The notes under the pieces: generated by a model
Told to the model about the DNA's origin: nothing
The model's database searches: none
Seen by the model: only the letters and a program-made list of their open reading frames with translations
Shown: in pieces, positions 1 through 6,990 of the stretch
Layout of the letters: every line of letters starts with the position of its first letter
Numbering within the stretch: the first letter of the stretch is position 1
Assembly: GCA_035280345.1 (NCBI GenBank)
Contig: DATEGA010000169.1
Coordinates: 1 to 13,094, forward strand
DNA: 13,094 bases
Source of the DNA: DASSJF01 sp035280345
GTDB lineage: Bacteria; Sysuimicrobiota; Sysuimicrobiia; Sysuimicrobiales; Segetimicrobiaceae
Direction of reading: 5' to 3'
Position numbers and translations under genes: made by a program

Positions 1-156
1 GAGCCGCCGACCGGGCCGCCGCCGGCCGCGCTCGCGAGCGCGATCGCGAACGCCGCGGGCGTGCGCCTGACGGACCTGCCGATCACCCCGGAGCGTGTGG
101 TGCGCGCGCTCGATGCGGGTGGCCGTGCAGCCGGCGGCGCAGAAGGGAGACGGTAA
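1..156 (+). CDS. Molybdenum hydroxylase (xanthine dehydrogenase/aldehyde oxidase-type) large subunit, C-terminal end only
   Basis: Only the last 51 residues are in the window; the frame is open from base 1. The fragment starts with EPPTGPP, which matches the end of the GxGEPP motif of the xanthine dehydrogenase family, so the first codon (Glu) should be the catalytic-base glutamate. The tail LPITPERVVRAL is nearly identical to the end of the Mo-hydroxylase fragment at 12552-13094, which supports the family call. Family members hydroxylate N-heterocycles, aldehydes or CO using a molybdopterin-cytosine-dinucleotide cofactor, usually with separate FAD and Fe-S subunits. Those subunits are not in view. 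The stop TAA shares one base with the ATG of the next gene (TAATG), so the two are probably co-translated. The substrate is unknown. Confidence 0.85.
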   Translation, partial: EPPTGPPPAALASAIANAAGVRLTDLPITPERVVRALDAGGRAAGGAEGRR

Positions 157-1121
157 TGCCGGAGCCGCGGTTCGGAGTCGCGCTCGAGAACTTCACGCCC
201 GCCTCGGTCGAGCCGGGCATCGACCGGGTGCTTGCGTACGCCGCGCGGGCCGAGGCCCTGGGCTTCTCGTCGGCGTGGGCCTGGGACCACATCCTGCTCG
301 GCACCCGCCGGGCGTTTCCGTTTCTCGAGTCGCTCGCGACGCTCAGTGCGATTGCGGCGCGCACGCAGCGCCTCGAGCTCGGCATCGGCGTGCTCGTGCT
401 GCCCCTTCGCAACCCGGTGATCCTGGCGAAGGAACTCGCTACGATCGACCAGTTGTCAAAGGGCCGTCTGGTGCTCGGGTTCGCGGCCGGTTGGTACGAG
501 CGCGAGTTCCAGGCCTGCGGCATTCCCTTCGCGGAACGCGGGCGGATCTTCGTGAAGAACCTCGAGATCATGCGCCGGCTCTGGACCGAGGACAGCGTCA
601 GCGGCGCGGTGGACGGCTACATCTTCAACCAGGCGGTCATGCTTCCCAAGCCCTTCCAGCGCCCGCACCCGCCGCTGTTCATCGGCGGCTACGTCGACCG
701 GGTGCTGCGGCGCGTCGCCAAGCACGGGGACGGGTGGCTGACCTATTTCTACACGCCGGAGACGTTCCGCGCGACGTGGGCGAAGATCCGCGGCTTCGCC
801 GAGGAACAGGGCCGCAATCCCGCGGAGCTGCGGAACGTCAGCCAGCTCCCGATCTGCGTCGCGGCCACGTACGAAGAGGCGGACCGCCACGTCAAGGAGT
901 TCATCGGACGGTACTTCGACGTCGCCCCGTGGAGCGAGTCGACGCCGGAGAGCGCGATTCGCGGCACGGCGGCGCAGTGCGCGGAGCAACTCGCCGCCCA
1001 CCTCGACGCCGGCGAGGAACACATCGTGCTCATCCCGTCCGAGTATCGGACGGATCAACTCGAGGCGATCGCGCGCGACGTGCTGCCCCGCCTGCGTAGC
1101 GCGGGACGTGCGCATGCCTGA
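156..1121 (+). CDS. LLM class (luciferase-like, probably F420- or FMN-dependent) oxidoreductase
   Basis: 321 residues, a full-length bacterial luciferase-like TIM-barrel protein. Visible family features are the early WDH (about residues 42-45), the stretch LSKGRLVLGFAAGW (about 100-113) followed by EREFQACGIPFAERGR, and the PHPPLFIGG segment in the middle. This pattern is common in F420-dependent members such as the TIGR03619 type, but FMN use cannot be excluded. Such enzymes are cytoplasmic and oxidise alcohols, ketones or ring compounds. The ATG overlaps the stop of the upstream Mo-hydroxylase by one base and has GGGAGA about 7 nt upstream. The 3' end overlaps the CoA-transferase A gene by 8 nt. 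The operon position suggests it acts on a product of the Mo-hydroxylase (inference). Confidence 0.88.
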   Translation: MPEPRFGVALENFTPASVEPGIDRVLAYAARAEALGFSSAWAWDHILLGTRRAFPFLESLATLSAIAARTQRLELGIGVLVLPLRNPVILAKELATIDQLSKGRLVLGFAAGWYEREFQACGIPFAERGRIFVKNLEIMRRLWTEDSVSGAVDGYIFNQAVMLPKPFQRPHPPLFIGGYVDRVLRRVAKHGDGWLTYFYTPETFRATWAKIRGFAEEQGRNPAELRNVSQLPICVAATYEEADRHVKEFIGRYFDVAPWSESTPESAIRGTAAQCAEQLAAHLDAGEEHIVLIPSEYRTDQLEAIARDVLPRLRSAGRAHA

Positions 1122-2082
1122 GCGTTCCGCCATCACCTTCGTCGAGGCGCGCCGCCGGCTCGAAGCCAAGAACAAGGCGCCGCGCGACAAGCGGATGCCG
1201 CTCGCCGAGGCGGCCGCCCTGGTGCGCGACGGCGACCACATCGCCATCGGGGGCTGCCTCTACTCGCGGACGCCGACCCTGCTGCTGCGCGAGGTGCTGC
1301 GTCAGCGCCGCCGCGACGTCGTGCTGTCCCGCAGCCTGCTGTGCTACGAGGGCGAACTGTTTCTTGCCGCGGGCGCGTGCAGTGAGATCGTGACGAGTTG
1401 GGTCGGCATCGGGCTCCCCTGGGGGCTGTCGCGCATCGTCCGCGAGTTCGTCGAGGGCGGCAACGCCCGATTCGAAGAATGGAGCCACCTCGCCATCGGG
1501 ATGCGCTATCACGCGGCCGCGATGGGCGTCCCGTTCCTCCCCACCCTGTCGATGCTGGGCTCCGATCTCAGGCGGACGACCGGGGCGAAGACGATGACCT
1601 GTCCGTTTACGGGGGAGCAGGTGTGCCTCGTCCCCGCGCTCCATCCACACGTCGCACTGATCCACGTCCACCGCGCCGATCCCTTCGGCAACGCACAGAT
1701 CGAGGGCTACCCGCACATGGACGCGGACATCGCGGCCGCGGCGCAGACGGTCGTGCTGAGCGCGGAGGAGATCGTGGACCCCGACGAGATCCGGCGCACC
1801 GCGGACCGCACGGTGATCCCGTTCTTCGCGGTCGACGCCGTGGTCCACGCGCCGTTCGGCGCGTACCCGCACGAGATGTACGGACTCTACGACGTGGACC
1901 TCGATCACATCGACGCGTACGCGAAGCGCGTCGCCGCGGAGGGCGTCGCCGGAGCGCGTGCCTATCTCGACGAGTGGGTGTACGGACCCGAGACGACCGA
2001 TGCCTACTTCGGGAAGTTCGGTGTGGACCGGCTGGAACGGCAGCGCCGGGCGGCACGCGACCTAATCGGCCGGCGGACGTGA
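1114..2082 (+). CDS. CoA-transferase family I, subunit A (glutaconate CoA-transferase/IpdA-like)
   Basis: 322 residues from ATG 1114; an in-frame GTG at 1108 is an alternative only two codons longer. The subunit A signature IAIGGCLYSRTP (about residues 43-54, GG then R-x-P) lies after an N-terminal arm, and AAAMGVPFLPTLSMLGSDL and HRADPFGNAQIEGYPHMD are typical of the GctA/IpdA branch. Family members form heteromers with subunit B and move CoA between carboxylates; some relatives (IpdAB) instead hydrolyse a ring-fused acyl-CoA during steroid breakdown. The gene overlaps the upstream LLM gene by 8 nt and ends in TGA inside a GTGA overlap with subunit B, so the two subunits should be made in equal amounts. 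The acid substrate is not predictable from sequence. Confidence 0.9.
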   Translation: MPERSAITFVEARRRLEAKNKAPRDKRMPLAEAAALVRDGDHIAIGGCLYSRTPTLLLREVLRQRRRDVVLSRSLLCYEGELFLAAGACSEIVTSWVGIGLPWGLSRIVREFVEGGNARFEEWSHLAIGMRYHAAAMGVPFLPTLSMLGSDLRRTTGAKTMTCPFTGEQVCLVPALHPHVALIHVHRADPFGNAQIEGYPHMDADIAAAAQTVVLSAEEIVDPDEIRRTADRTVIPFFAVDAVVHAPFGAYPHEMYGLYDVDLDHIDAYAKRVAAEGVAGARAYLDEWVYGPETTDAYFGKFGVDRLERQRRAARDLIGRRT

Positions 2083-2852
2083 CGGGTCCGAACGCGGACT
2101 ACACCGCCTCCGAACTGCTGACCGTCTCGGCCAGCCGGCTCCTGGCCGACGGCACGGTGGTGTTCGCCGGCGTGGGCACGCCGCTGCTCGCGTCGGCACT
2201 GGCCCGCGCCACGCATGCGCCGGGCCTCACCGTCGTCATCGAGGGGGGCTCGATCGGCCTCGAGGTCGCGCCCGGCAACCTGCCGATCTCCACCAACGAA
2301 ATGCGCGGCGCGCGCCGGGCCGTCGCGTTGCCGTCGATCACGCAGATCTTCCTGTACGCGCAGCGCGGGTTCTTCGACTACGGCTTCCTCGGCGGCGCGC
2401 AGATCGACCCGTACGGAAACATCAACACGAGCATCATCGGCGCGGTCGAGCGGCCCAGGGTCCGCCTGCCGGGCAGCGGCGGCGCCTGCGACATCGCATG
2501 CCTCTGCCGGGAGATCCTGATCGTCACCAGACACGAGCGGCGGCGGTTCGTCGAACGTCTCGACTTTGTGACGAGTCCGGGGCAAATCGATGGAGGACGG
2601 GGACGGCGCGGCGCGGGCCTGTTGTTCGGCCGGGTGACCGCTGTGCTGACCGACCTCGCGCTCATGGATTTCGGCGGCGCCTCGGGCCGGATGCGTGTCG
2701 CGGCCCTGCAGCCGGGCGCGGAACCGAGCCAGGTGAAGGAGCAGACCGGTTTCGATCTCGAGATCGCATCCGACGCCCGGCGGCTCGAGCCGCCGACCGA
2801 AGGGGAGTTGAGGACCCTCCGCGGCCTCGACCCCTCCCGAGTCTTTCTCTAG
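2079..2852 (+). CDS. CoA-transferase family I, subunit B (glutaconate CoA-transferase-like)
   Basis: 257 residues if translation starts at GTG 2079, which overlaps the stop of subunit A as GTGA. The reading frame stays open far upstream, but that part is out-of-frame sequence of subunit A, so the longer form is rejected. Family features are VVFAGVGTPLLAS, VVIEGGSIG with Glu55, PISTNEMR, and FLGGAQIDPYGNIN. Glu55 lies where family I B subunits carry the glutamate that forms the acyl-CoA thioester intermediate (Glu54 in glutaconate CoA-transferase). Its presence favours true CoA transfer over the IpdB-like hydrolase type, which lacks it. This is the last gene of the coupled block 1; a palindromic 71-nt gap follows. 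Confidence 0.9.
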   Translation: MTGPNADYTASELLTVSASRLLADGTVVFAGVGTPLLASALARATHAPGLTVVIEGGSIGLEVAPGNLPISTNEMRGARRAVALPSITQIFLYAQRGFFDYGFLGGAQIDPYGNINTSIIGAVERPRVRLPGSGGACDIACLCREILIVTRHERRRFVERLDFVTSPGQIDGGRGRRGAGLLFGRVTAVLTDLALMDFGGASGRMRVAALQPGAEPSQVKEQTGFDLEIASDARRLEPPTEGELRTLRGLDPSRVFL

Positions 2853-2876
2853 GGCTCACGGTAAGAAGGCGCCTAG

Positions 2877-2902
2877 ATGCGCGGACGAGAATTTCCGCGC
2901 AT
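2877..2902 (+). promoter_or_regulatory. Perfect 9-bp inverted repeat (hairpin or operator) in the gap between CoA-transferase B and the DUF4242 gene
   Basis: ATGCGCGGA at 2877-2885 and TCCGCGCAT at 2894-2902 are exact reverse complements around an 8-nt spacer, CGAGAATT. No T-run follows, so it is a poor intrinsic terminator. It lies just ahead of the ribosome binding site of the next gene, which fits either a leader hairpin controlling the DUF4242 gene or a protein-binding operator. The repeat is seen directly; the role is inferred. Confidence 0.5.
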
Positions 2903-2908
2903 TCCTGC

Positions 2909-2916
2909 AAGGAGGG
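2909..2916 (+). promoter_or_regulatory. Strong Shine-Dalgarno of the DUF4242 gene
   Basis: AAGGAGGG stands 7 nt before ATG 2924. It decides this start over the longer open frame reaching back into the CoA-transferase gene. It begins 6 nt after the inverted repeat, so folding of that repeat could affect its access. Confidence 0.75.
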
Positions 2917-2923
2917 ATTGACC

Positions 2924-3196
2924 ATGCCCCGCTATATGGTTGAGCGGACATTTCAGAGCGGCCTGCACATTCCCATAAACGAGCAGGGCGCGGCGTCGTG
3001 CTTGAACGTGGTGGGCAACAACGCAGGCGAGGGAGTGACCTGGGTGCACTCCTACGTCAGCGAGGACAAATCGAAGACCTACTGCGTCTACGACGGCCCC
3101 AACCCGGACGCCATCCGGCGCGCGGCACAGGCGAACGGTCTTCCGGTCGATCGCATCATTCAGGTGAGCGTTCTCGATCCCTACTTCTATAAGTAG
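2924..3196 (+). CDS. DUF4242 domain protein (small, possible nickel-binding family)
   Basis: 90 residues, the usual size of a single DUF4242 domain. It begins MPRYMVERTF and has the family pattern GLHIPINEQG, VTWVHSYVSEDKSKTYCVYDGP and the ending RIIQVSVLDPYFYK. Family members fold as small ferredoxin-like alpha+beta proteins, and a Streptomyces relative has been described as binding nickel; the role in metabolism is not established. There is no signal peptide or membrane segment, so it is probably cytoplasmic. It has its own strong ribosome binding site, sits 71 nt after the CoA-transferase genes and 45 nt before an LLM oxidoreductase. An accessory role for its neighbours, such as ligand or metal handling, is only inference from position. 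Confidence 0.85.
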   Translation: MPRYMVERTFQSGLHIPINEQGAASCLNVVGNNAGEGVTWVHSYVSEDKSKTYCVYDGPNPDAIRRAAQANGLPVDRIIQVSVLDPYFYK

Positions 3197-3241
3197 GCCG
3201 GTTTGCAGGCTCGGCATCGTCTTCATCGCTCGGAGGTTGGC

Positions 3242-4111
3242 ATGGCTCCTCGCCGGATGCGCTTCGGCATCTGCACGGACCAGAATCTGCCATGGCCCAC
3301 GCTCGTCGAACGCTGGCAGTTGTACGAACGTCTCGGCTTCGACAGCGTCTGGGACTGCGACCACCTAAACCAGCCGAGCAATCCGAAGGGACCGTACTTC
3401 GAGGGATGGACGCTGGTCGCCGCCCTGGCGGCGCGGACGGAGCGCATCCGCGTCGGCGTCCTCGTGAGCTGCAACACGTTCCGCCACCCCGGCCTCCTCG
3501 CCCAAGAAGCGGTCACGGTGGACCACATTTCGAACGGCCGGCTCGAGTTGGGCTTCGGGGCCGGCTGGTTCGTTCCCGAGCATGAGCGGTTCGGCATCCC
3601 GTTTCCACCCGCGGCCGCGATGGTTGTTCGTTTCCGCGAGGCGGTTCAGGTGCTCGACAGCCTCTTGCGCAACGAGACGACGACCTTCGGCGGCACGTAC
3701 TACCAGTTACAGGGAGCGTATGTGCGGCCGCGGCCCGTGCAGCAGCCGCGCCCGCCGCTCACGCTCGGAGCCCACGGGCCGCGAATGCTTCGGATCTGTG
3801 CCGAGTACGCGGACGCGTGGAACTCGTTCGGCACTGTGGACGAGATCCGCGAACGCAACCGGATTCTGGACGAGCACTGCGCGGCGATCGGCCGGGATCC
3901 CAAAACGATCTGGCGGTCGTTCTACGGATGGGCGAGCCAGATGGCGAGTCAGGGATTGCCCGACCCGTGGTCGAGCGTGTCGGCGTTCCAGGACGTCGTT
4001 GGCCGGTACCATGAGGCCGGGATCAATGAGTTCGTCATCGATCAGCCGCGCCCCGAGCAGTTTGCGATCCTCGAGCGGGTCGCGACCGACGTCATTCCCA
4101 CGTTGCGCTAG
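3242..4111 (+). CDS. LLM class flavin-dependent oxidoreductase (second copy, distinct from the one at 156-1121)
   Basis: 289 residues from ATG 3242, chosen because GGAGG at 3232-3236 is 5 nt upstream; an upstream TTG at 3203 would add 13 residues without support. Luciferase-like features are RFGICTDQN near the N terminus, LGFDSVWDCDH (about 31-41), AVTVDHISNGRLELGFGAGW (90-109) and the PRPPLTLGAHGPRMLRI segment. Members use FMN or F420 for oxidation or monooxygenation in the cytoplasm. It is clearly diverged from the first LLM gene, so it is unlikely to be a recent duplication. It follows the DUF4242 gene by 45 nt in the same direction. Its stop codon touches the stop codon of the opposing E1 beta gene with no base between. 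Confidence 0.88.
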   Translation: MAPRRMRFGICTDQNLPWPTLVERWQLYERLGFDSVWDCDHLNQPSNPKGPYFEGWTLVAALAARTERIRVGVLVSCNTFRHPGLLAQEAVTVDHISNGRLELGFGAGWFVPEHERFGIPFPPAAAMVVRFREAVQVLDSLLRNETTTFGGTYYQLQGAYVRPRPVQQPRPPLTLGAHGPRMLRICAEYADAWNSFGTVDEIRERNRILDEHCAAIGRDPKTIWRSFYGWASQMASQGLPDPWSSVSAFQDVVGRYHEAGINEFVIDQPRPEQFAILERVATDVIPTLR

Positions 4112-5077
4112 TTACCAGCGCGCCAGGCGGATCATCCCCTCGTAGATGCGGTCGACGCTCGGCAGGTAGGCCGTCTCGAGCGGCGGCGCGTACGGCACCG
4201 GCGTGTCCGGCGCGCCGATCCGAGAGATCGGGGCATCGAGCGATGTAAAGAGGTGCTCGCCGAGGTAGGCCGCGATCTCCGCGCCGATGCCGCCGCGCAG
4301 GCGATCTTCGTGCACGATCAGGACGCGGCTCGTCCGTGCAACCGACGCCGAGATCGTCTCGAGATCGAGCGGCAGCAGCGTGCGGAGGTCGATGACCTCC
4401 GCCTCGACGCCGTCCGCGGCGGCACGCTCGGCGGCCTCGAGGCTGCGGTGCGCCATCATGCCGTACGTCAACACCGTGAGGCGCCGCCCCGGCCGCCGCA
4501 CCGCCGCGCGGCCAAGCGGGAGGATCGTGAGCCCCTCGGCAACCTCGCCGCGCTGCGAACGGTACAGCGCCTTGTGTTCGAGGTACAGGACCGGGTTGGG
4601 ATCAGCGATCGCGCCCAGGATGAGGCCCTTCGCGTCCGCGGGGGTCGACGGCATCACGATCTTCAGGCCCGGCGTGTGGAAGAAATAGCCCTCGATGGAC
4701 TGCGAGTGGAAGGGCCCGCCGTGCGTCCCGGCGCCACACGGAGCGCGGACGACGATCGGCACGCAGCCGCCGGCGCGATAGGACGACGTGGCGGCGAGGT
4801 TCACCATTTGGGTAAACGCGTTCGAGATGAAATCGGCGAACTGCATCTCCGCGACGGGCCGCAGGCCAACGAGGGCCGCGCCGACCGCGGTGCCGACGAT
4901 CGCGGCCTCAGAGATCGGGGTATCGATGACCCGGCGCTCCCCAAACTCCTCGAGGAATCCTTTGCTCAGCTTGAAGGCGCCGCCGTAAGCGCCCACGTCC
5001 TCGCCAAAAAGAATCACCGACCGGTCCGCGCGCATCGCCTCGCGCAGGCCGTTCGCGATCGCCTCGAGGTAGGTCAT
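4112..5077 (-). CDS. 2-oxoacid dehydrogenase (pyruvate/acetoin type) E1 component, beta subunit
   Basis: 321 residues from ATG 5077, whose codon overlaps the stop of the alpha subunit as TAATG; an in-frame GTG at 5086 would add three residues. Transketolase-like beta features are ILFGEDVGAYGG (22-33), DTPISEAAIVG (52-62), in which Glu57 should activate the thiamine ring, AEMQFADFISNA, GAGTHGGPFHSQSIEG and the C-terminal VIDLRTLLPLD. With the alpha subunit it forms the alpha2beta2 E1 enzyme, which decarboxylates a 2-oxo acid (or cleaves acetoin) and passes the acyl group to lipoyl-E2. The substrate class cannot be read with confidence. It is the last gene of the long minus-strand run starting at livK. 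No E2 or E3 gene follows in the window. Confidence 0.93.
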   Translation of the reverse strand: MTYLEAIANGLREAMRADRSVILFGEDVGAYGGAFKLSKGFLEEFGERRVIDTPISEAAIVGTAVGAALVGLRPVAEMQFADFISNAFTQMVNLAATSSYRAGGCVPIVVRAPCGAGTHGGPFHSQSIEGYFFHTPGLKIVMPSTPADAKGLILGAIADPNPVLYLEHKALYRSQRGEVAEGLTILPLGRAAVRRPGRRLTVLTYGMMAHRSLEAAERAAADGVEAEVIDLRTLLPLDLETISASVARTSRVLIVHEDRLRGGIGAEIAAYLGEHLFTSLDAPISRIGAPDTPVPYAPPLETAYLPSVDRIYEGMIRLARW

Positions 5078-6108
5078 TACGGCCACGCCGTCGCCTCACA
5101 GTACACGCCCTGCTCCAGCTCGGCGGGATCCGGCGGCGGAGTCGCTTCCGCCCACGCGTGCGCCGCATCGACGTCGGCCGCGACCTGCGCGCGCAGCTCC
5201 TCGAGCCGCGCGGCGGTGACCGCACCGGCATCCATCAGGTGCCGGGCAAAGCGCTCGATCGGATCGCGCCGCCGGCCGTCTTCGATCATCGCCTTCGGGA
5301 CGTACGAGGCATCGTCGGCTTCGGAATGCCCCCGCACCCGCATCGTGCGACCCTCGACGAACGACGGACCGCCGCCGTTCCGGGCGCGGTCCACCGCCTC
5401 CCGGACGGCCCGGTAGACGGCCAGCACGTCATTGCCGTCCACAGAGCACGCGGGCATCCCGTATGCGGCCATTCGCGCGTCGAGCGGCCCGGCGAGTTCG
5501 CGCGCGAGCGGCGTGGACAGCGCGAACTGGTTGTTCCAGCAGACGAGGACGAGCGGCAGCCGCAGCACGGCCGCCATGTTGACCGCCTCATGGAACTCGC
5601 CCGTCGCAAGCGTGCCTTCGCCGAAGTTGGCGAGCGCAACGCGCCGGTCCTTGCGGACGTGGAATCCGAGCGCCGCGCCGGCCGCGACCGGGATGTTGCC
5701 GCCGACGAAATCGGTGTGCAGCAGGATGCGCGGGCCGAGCCCGCCGATGTGGAGGTTGCCCTCGCGGCCGCGGGTCGGCGAACCCGACCGCCCCAGAAAA
5801 TTCGCGAAGTAGTAGCCGAGTGGCATCCCCAGTACGAGGCGCGCGCCGAGGTCCCGATGCAGCGTGGCCGCCACGTCGTCGGGGCCAAGCGCCGCGGCGG
5901 CGCCGACCGCCACGGCCTCGTGGCCCCAGCCGGTGAAGCAGGCGCCGACGATCTGGCCCGTCTGATACAGCTTTACGACCCGCTCTTCGGCGAGCCGCTG
6001 CAGCAGCATGTAGTAGTAGAGACGTTCGAGGTCCGCCGGGGTGAGATCGGACACGGTGGCTCCGGGAGAAGGCTCCCGCGATGCGCGCGTGCGCGCGTCG
6101 TCAGTCAT
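5077..6108 (-). CDS. 2-oxoacid dehydrogenase (pyruvate/acetoin type) E1 component, alpha subunit
   Basis: 343 residues from ATG 6108. A second possible start is GTG 6054 (residue 19): it has GGAG 5 nt upstream and gives VSDLTPADL, close to a usual family N terminus, whereas ATG 6108 has no clear ribosome site. The thiamine-diphosphate motif spans 163-193, beginning FGEGTLATGEFHEA and ending VLVCWNN. The usual GDG is GEG here, so the Mg-binding Asp is replaced by Glu164. Other features are GHEAVAVGAAAAL (62-74), HTDFVGGNIPVAAGAALG (131-148) and the loop VRGHSEADDASYVP. The enzyme acts with the beta subunit in the cytoplasm. It follows the DUF1989 gene by 13 nt (67 nt if GTG 6054 is used), within the liv run, suggesting that it processes a product of the imported compound (inference). 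Confidence 0.92.
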   Translation of the reverse strand: MTDDARTRASREPSPGATVSDLTPADLERLYYYMLLQRLAEERVVKLYQTGQIVGACFTGWGHEAVAVGAAAALGPDDVAATLHRDLGARLVLGMPLGYYFANFLGRSGSPTRGREGNLHIGGLGPRILLHTDFVGGNIPVAAGAALGFHVRKDRRVALANFGEGTLATGEFHEAVNMAAVLRLPLVLVCWNNQFALSTPLARELAGPLDARMAAYGMPACSVDGNDVLAVYRAVREAVDRARNGGGPSFVEGRTMRVRGHSEADDASYVPKAMIEDGRRRDPIERFARHLMDAGAVTAARLEELRAQVAADVDAAHAWAEATPPPDPAELEQGVYCEATAWP

Positions 6109-6121
6109 ACATTGACGGGTG

Positions 6122-6964
6122 TCAACCGCGTGCCGATTCGGGACCTCGCAGCCCGTGGCCTCCCCCGTAGTCGGCCGGCGGACGCGGCGCCCACCCCTCA
6201 AGCCGCTGCGGTGCCGGCCGGGACACCTCGACGGTAAGCGGCCGGCACACCGACAGCGGGTCGGCGCGGTGCGGCCCGAAAATCGGCCTGGAGATATCGC
6301 CGCCCGGACAGGTGGAAAGCGCGCACAACAGGTCCATCTCCGCGAAAAATTCGAAGTAGTCGCCCTTCTTTGCCGGACACGCCTTCGCAAAGTACCGCCC
6401 GTCCTTCCGCAATCCGGTGACCATGAATACATTCAGCACGTCGTGGACGTCGAGCTCCGTCAGGTGGTACGGCGCCACGGCGCGCGTCAGGTTGGAGTGG
6501 CAGGTCAAGTCGAAGTCTTCGCCGTTCAACATTTTTGTGACGTACGGGTCGCAGCGGGTGCCGAGCAGGTCGTGGCAGCCGGCGCCGTCTTCGTCCCGGC
6601 CGTAGTTGATCGTGTCCGCGGTGATGGTGAGCATCGGCCGCAGGTACGGCAGGGACGACCAGAGCCGGTCGAACGTCGTCACGTGCGTGCCGTACAGCTG
6701 GCGGGTCCGAGACGCCCAGAATCGTTCGCGCGGGTTCGTCAAGTTCCAAGCGTTGAAGTCCCCGACCTGGGGGCCGTCGGCGCAGATCATCCGGCACAAA
6801 TGACCGGCCGGCACCGTCCAGGCGCGCCCCGACCGGATAGGAATCACAAACCGCTCGACCGGGGTGCGCGCAGCCACGTCGCGAGCCAGCCGGCCGTAGA
6901 ACTCCCGGTCGACGTCGAGGGGCGTACCGGGGCCGCGGTCGTAAAGTGGCGGTGGTTCGGGCAT
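6122..6964 (-). CDS. DUF1989 / urea carboxylase-associated family protein (first paralog)
   Basis: 280 residues from ATG 6964, with GGGAGGT 6 nt upstream (6971-6977). DUF1989 features are VGDFNAWNL (67-75), LTITADTINYG, CHDLLGTRCDPY (130-141), CHSN (155-158), LNVFM (177-181), GDYFEFFAEMDLL (201-213) and STCP (217-220). His131, Asp132, Cys138, Cys155 and Cys219 are shared with the second paralog at 11863 and are candidates for metal or catalytic positions. DUF1989 proteins were long called urea carboxylase-associated; two of them, CgdA and CgdB, form carboxyguanidine deiminase in guanidine-degrading bacteria. No guanidine carboxylase or allophanate hydrolase is in this window, so the reaction here is open. 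A roughly 45-residue Pro/Arg/Gly-rich C-terminal tail extends beyond the recognisable domain. It sits 26 nt after livF and 13 nt before E1 alpha. Confidence 0.88.
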   Translation of the reverse strand: MPEPPPLYDRGPGTPLDVDREFYGRLARDVAARTPVERFVIPIRSGRAWTVPAGHLCRMICADGPQVGDFNAWNLTNPRERFWASRTRQLYGTHVTTFDRLWSSLPYLRPMLTITADTINYGRDEDGAGCHDLLGTRCDPYVTKMLNGEDFDLTCHSNLTRAVAPYHLTELDVHDVLNVFMVTGLRKDGRYFAKACPAKKGDYFEFFAEMDLLCALSTCPGGDISRPIFGPHRADPLSVCRPLTVEVSRPAPQRLEGWAPRPPADYGGGHGLRGPESARG

Positions 6965-6990
6965 GTCAGGACCTCCCGTTGGTACCCGGG

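Noticed and set aside
456..1908. Long open frames on the minus strand opposite the LLM and CoA-transferase A genes (456-1247 and 1030-1908)
   Set aside because: They lie antisense to well-recognised genes, have Arg/Asp/Gly-rich compositions without any family motif, and are expected in GC-rich DNA.
1398..2078. N-terminal extension of the CoA-transferase B frame
   Set aside because: It lies within CoA-transferase A in another frame, is Arg-rich and unlike the family; GTG 2079 in a GTGA overlap is the expected start.
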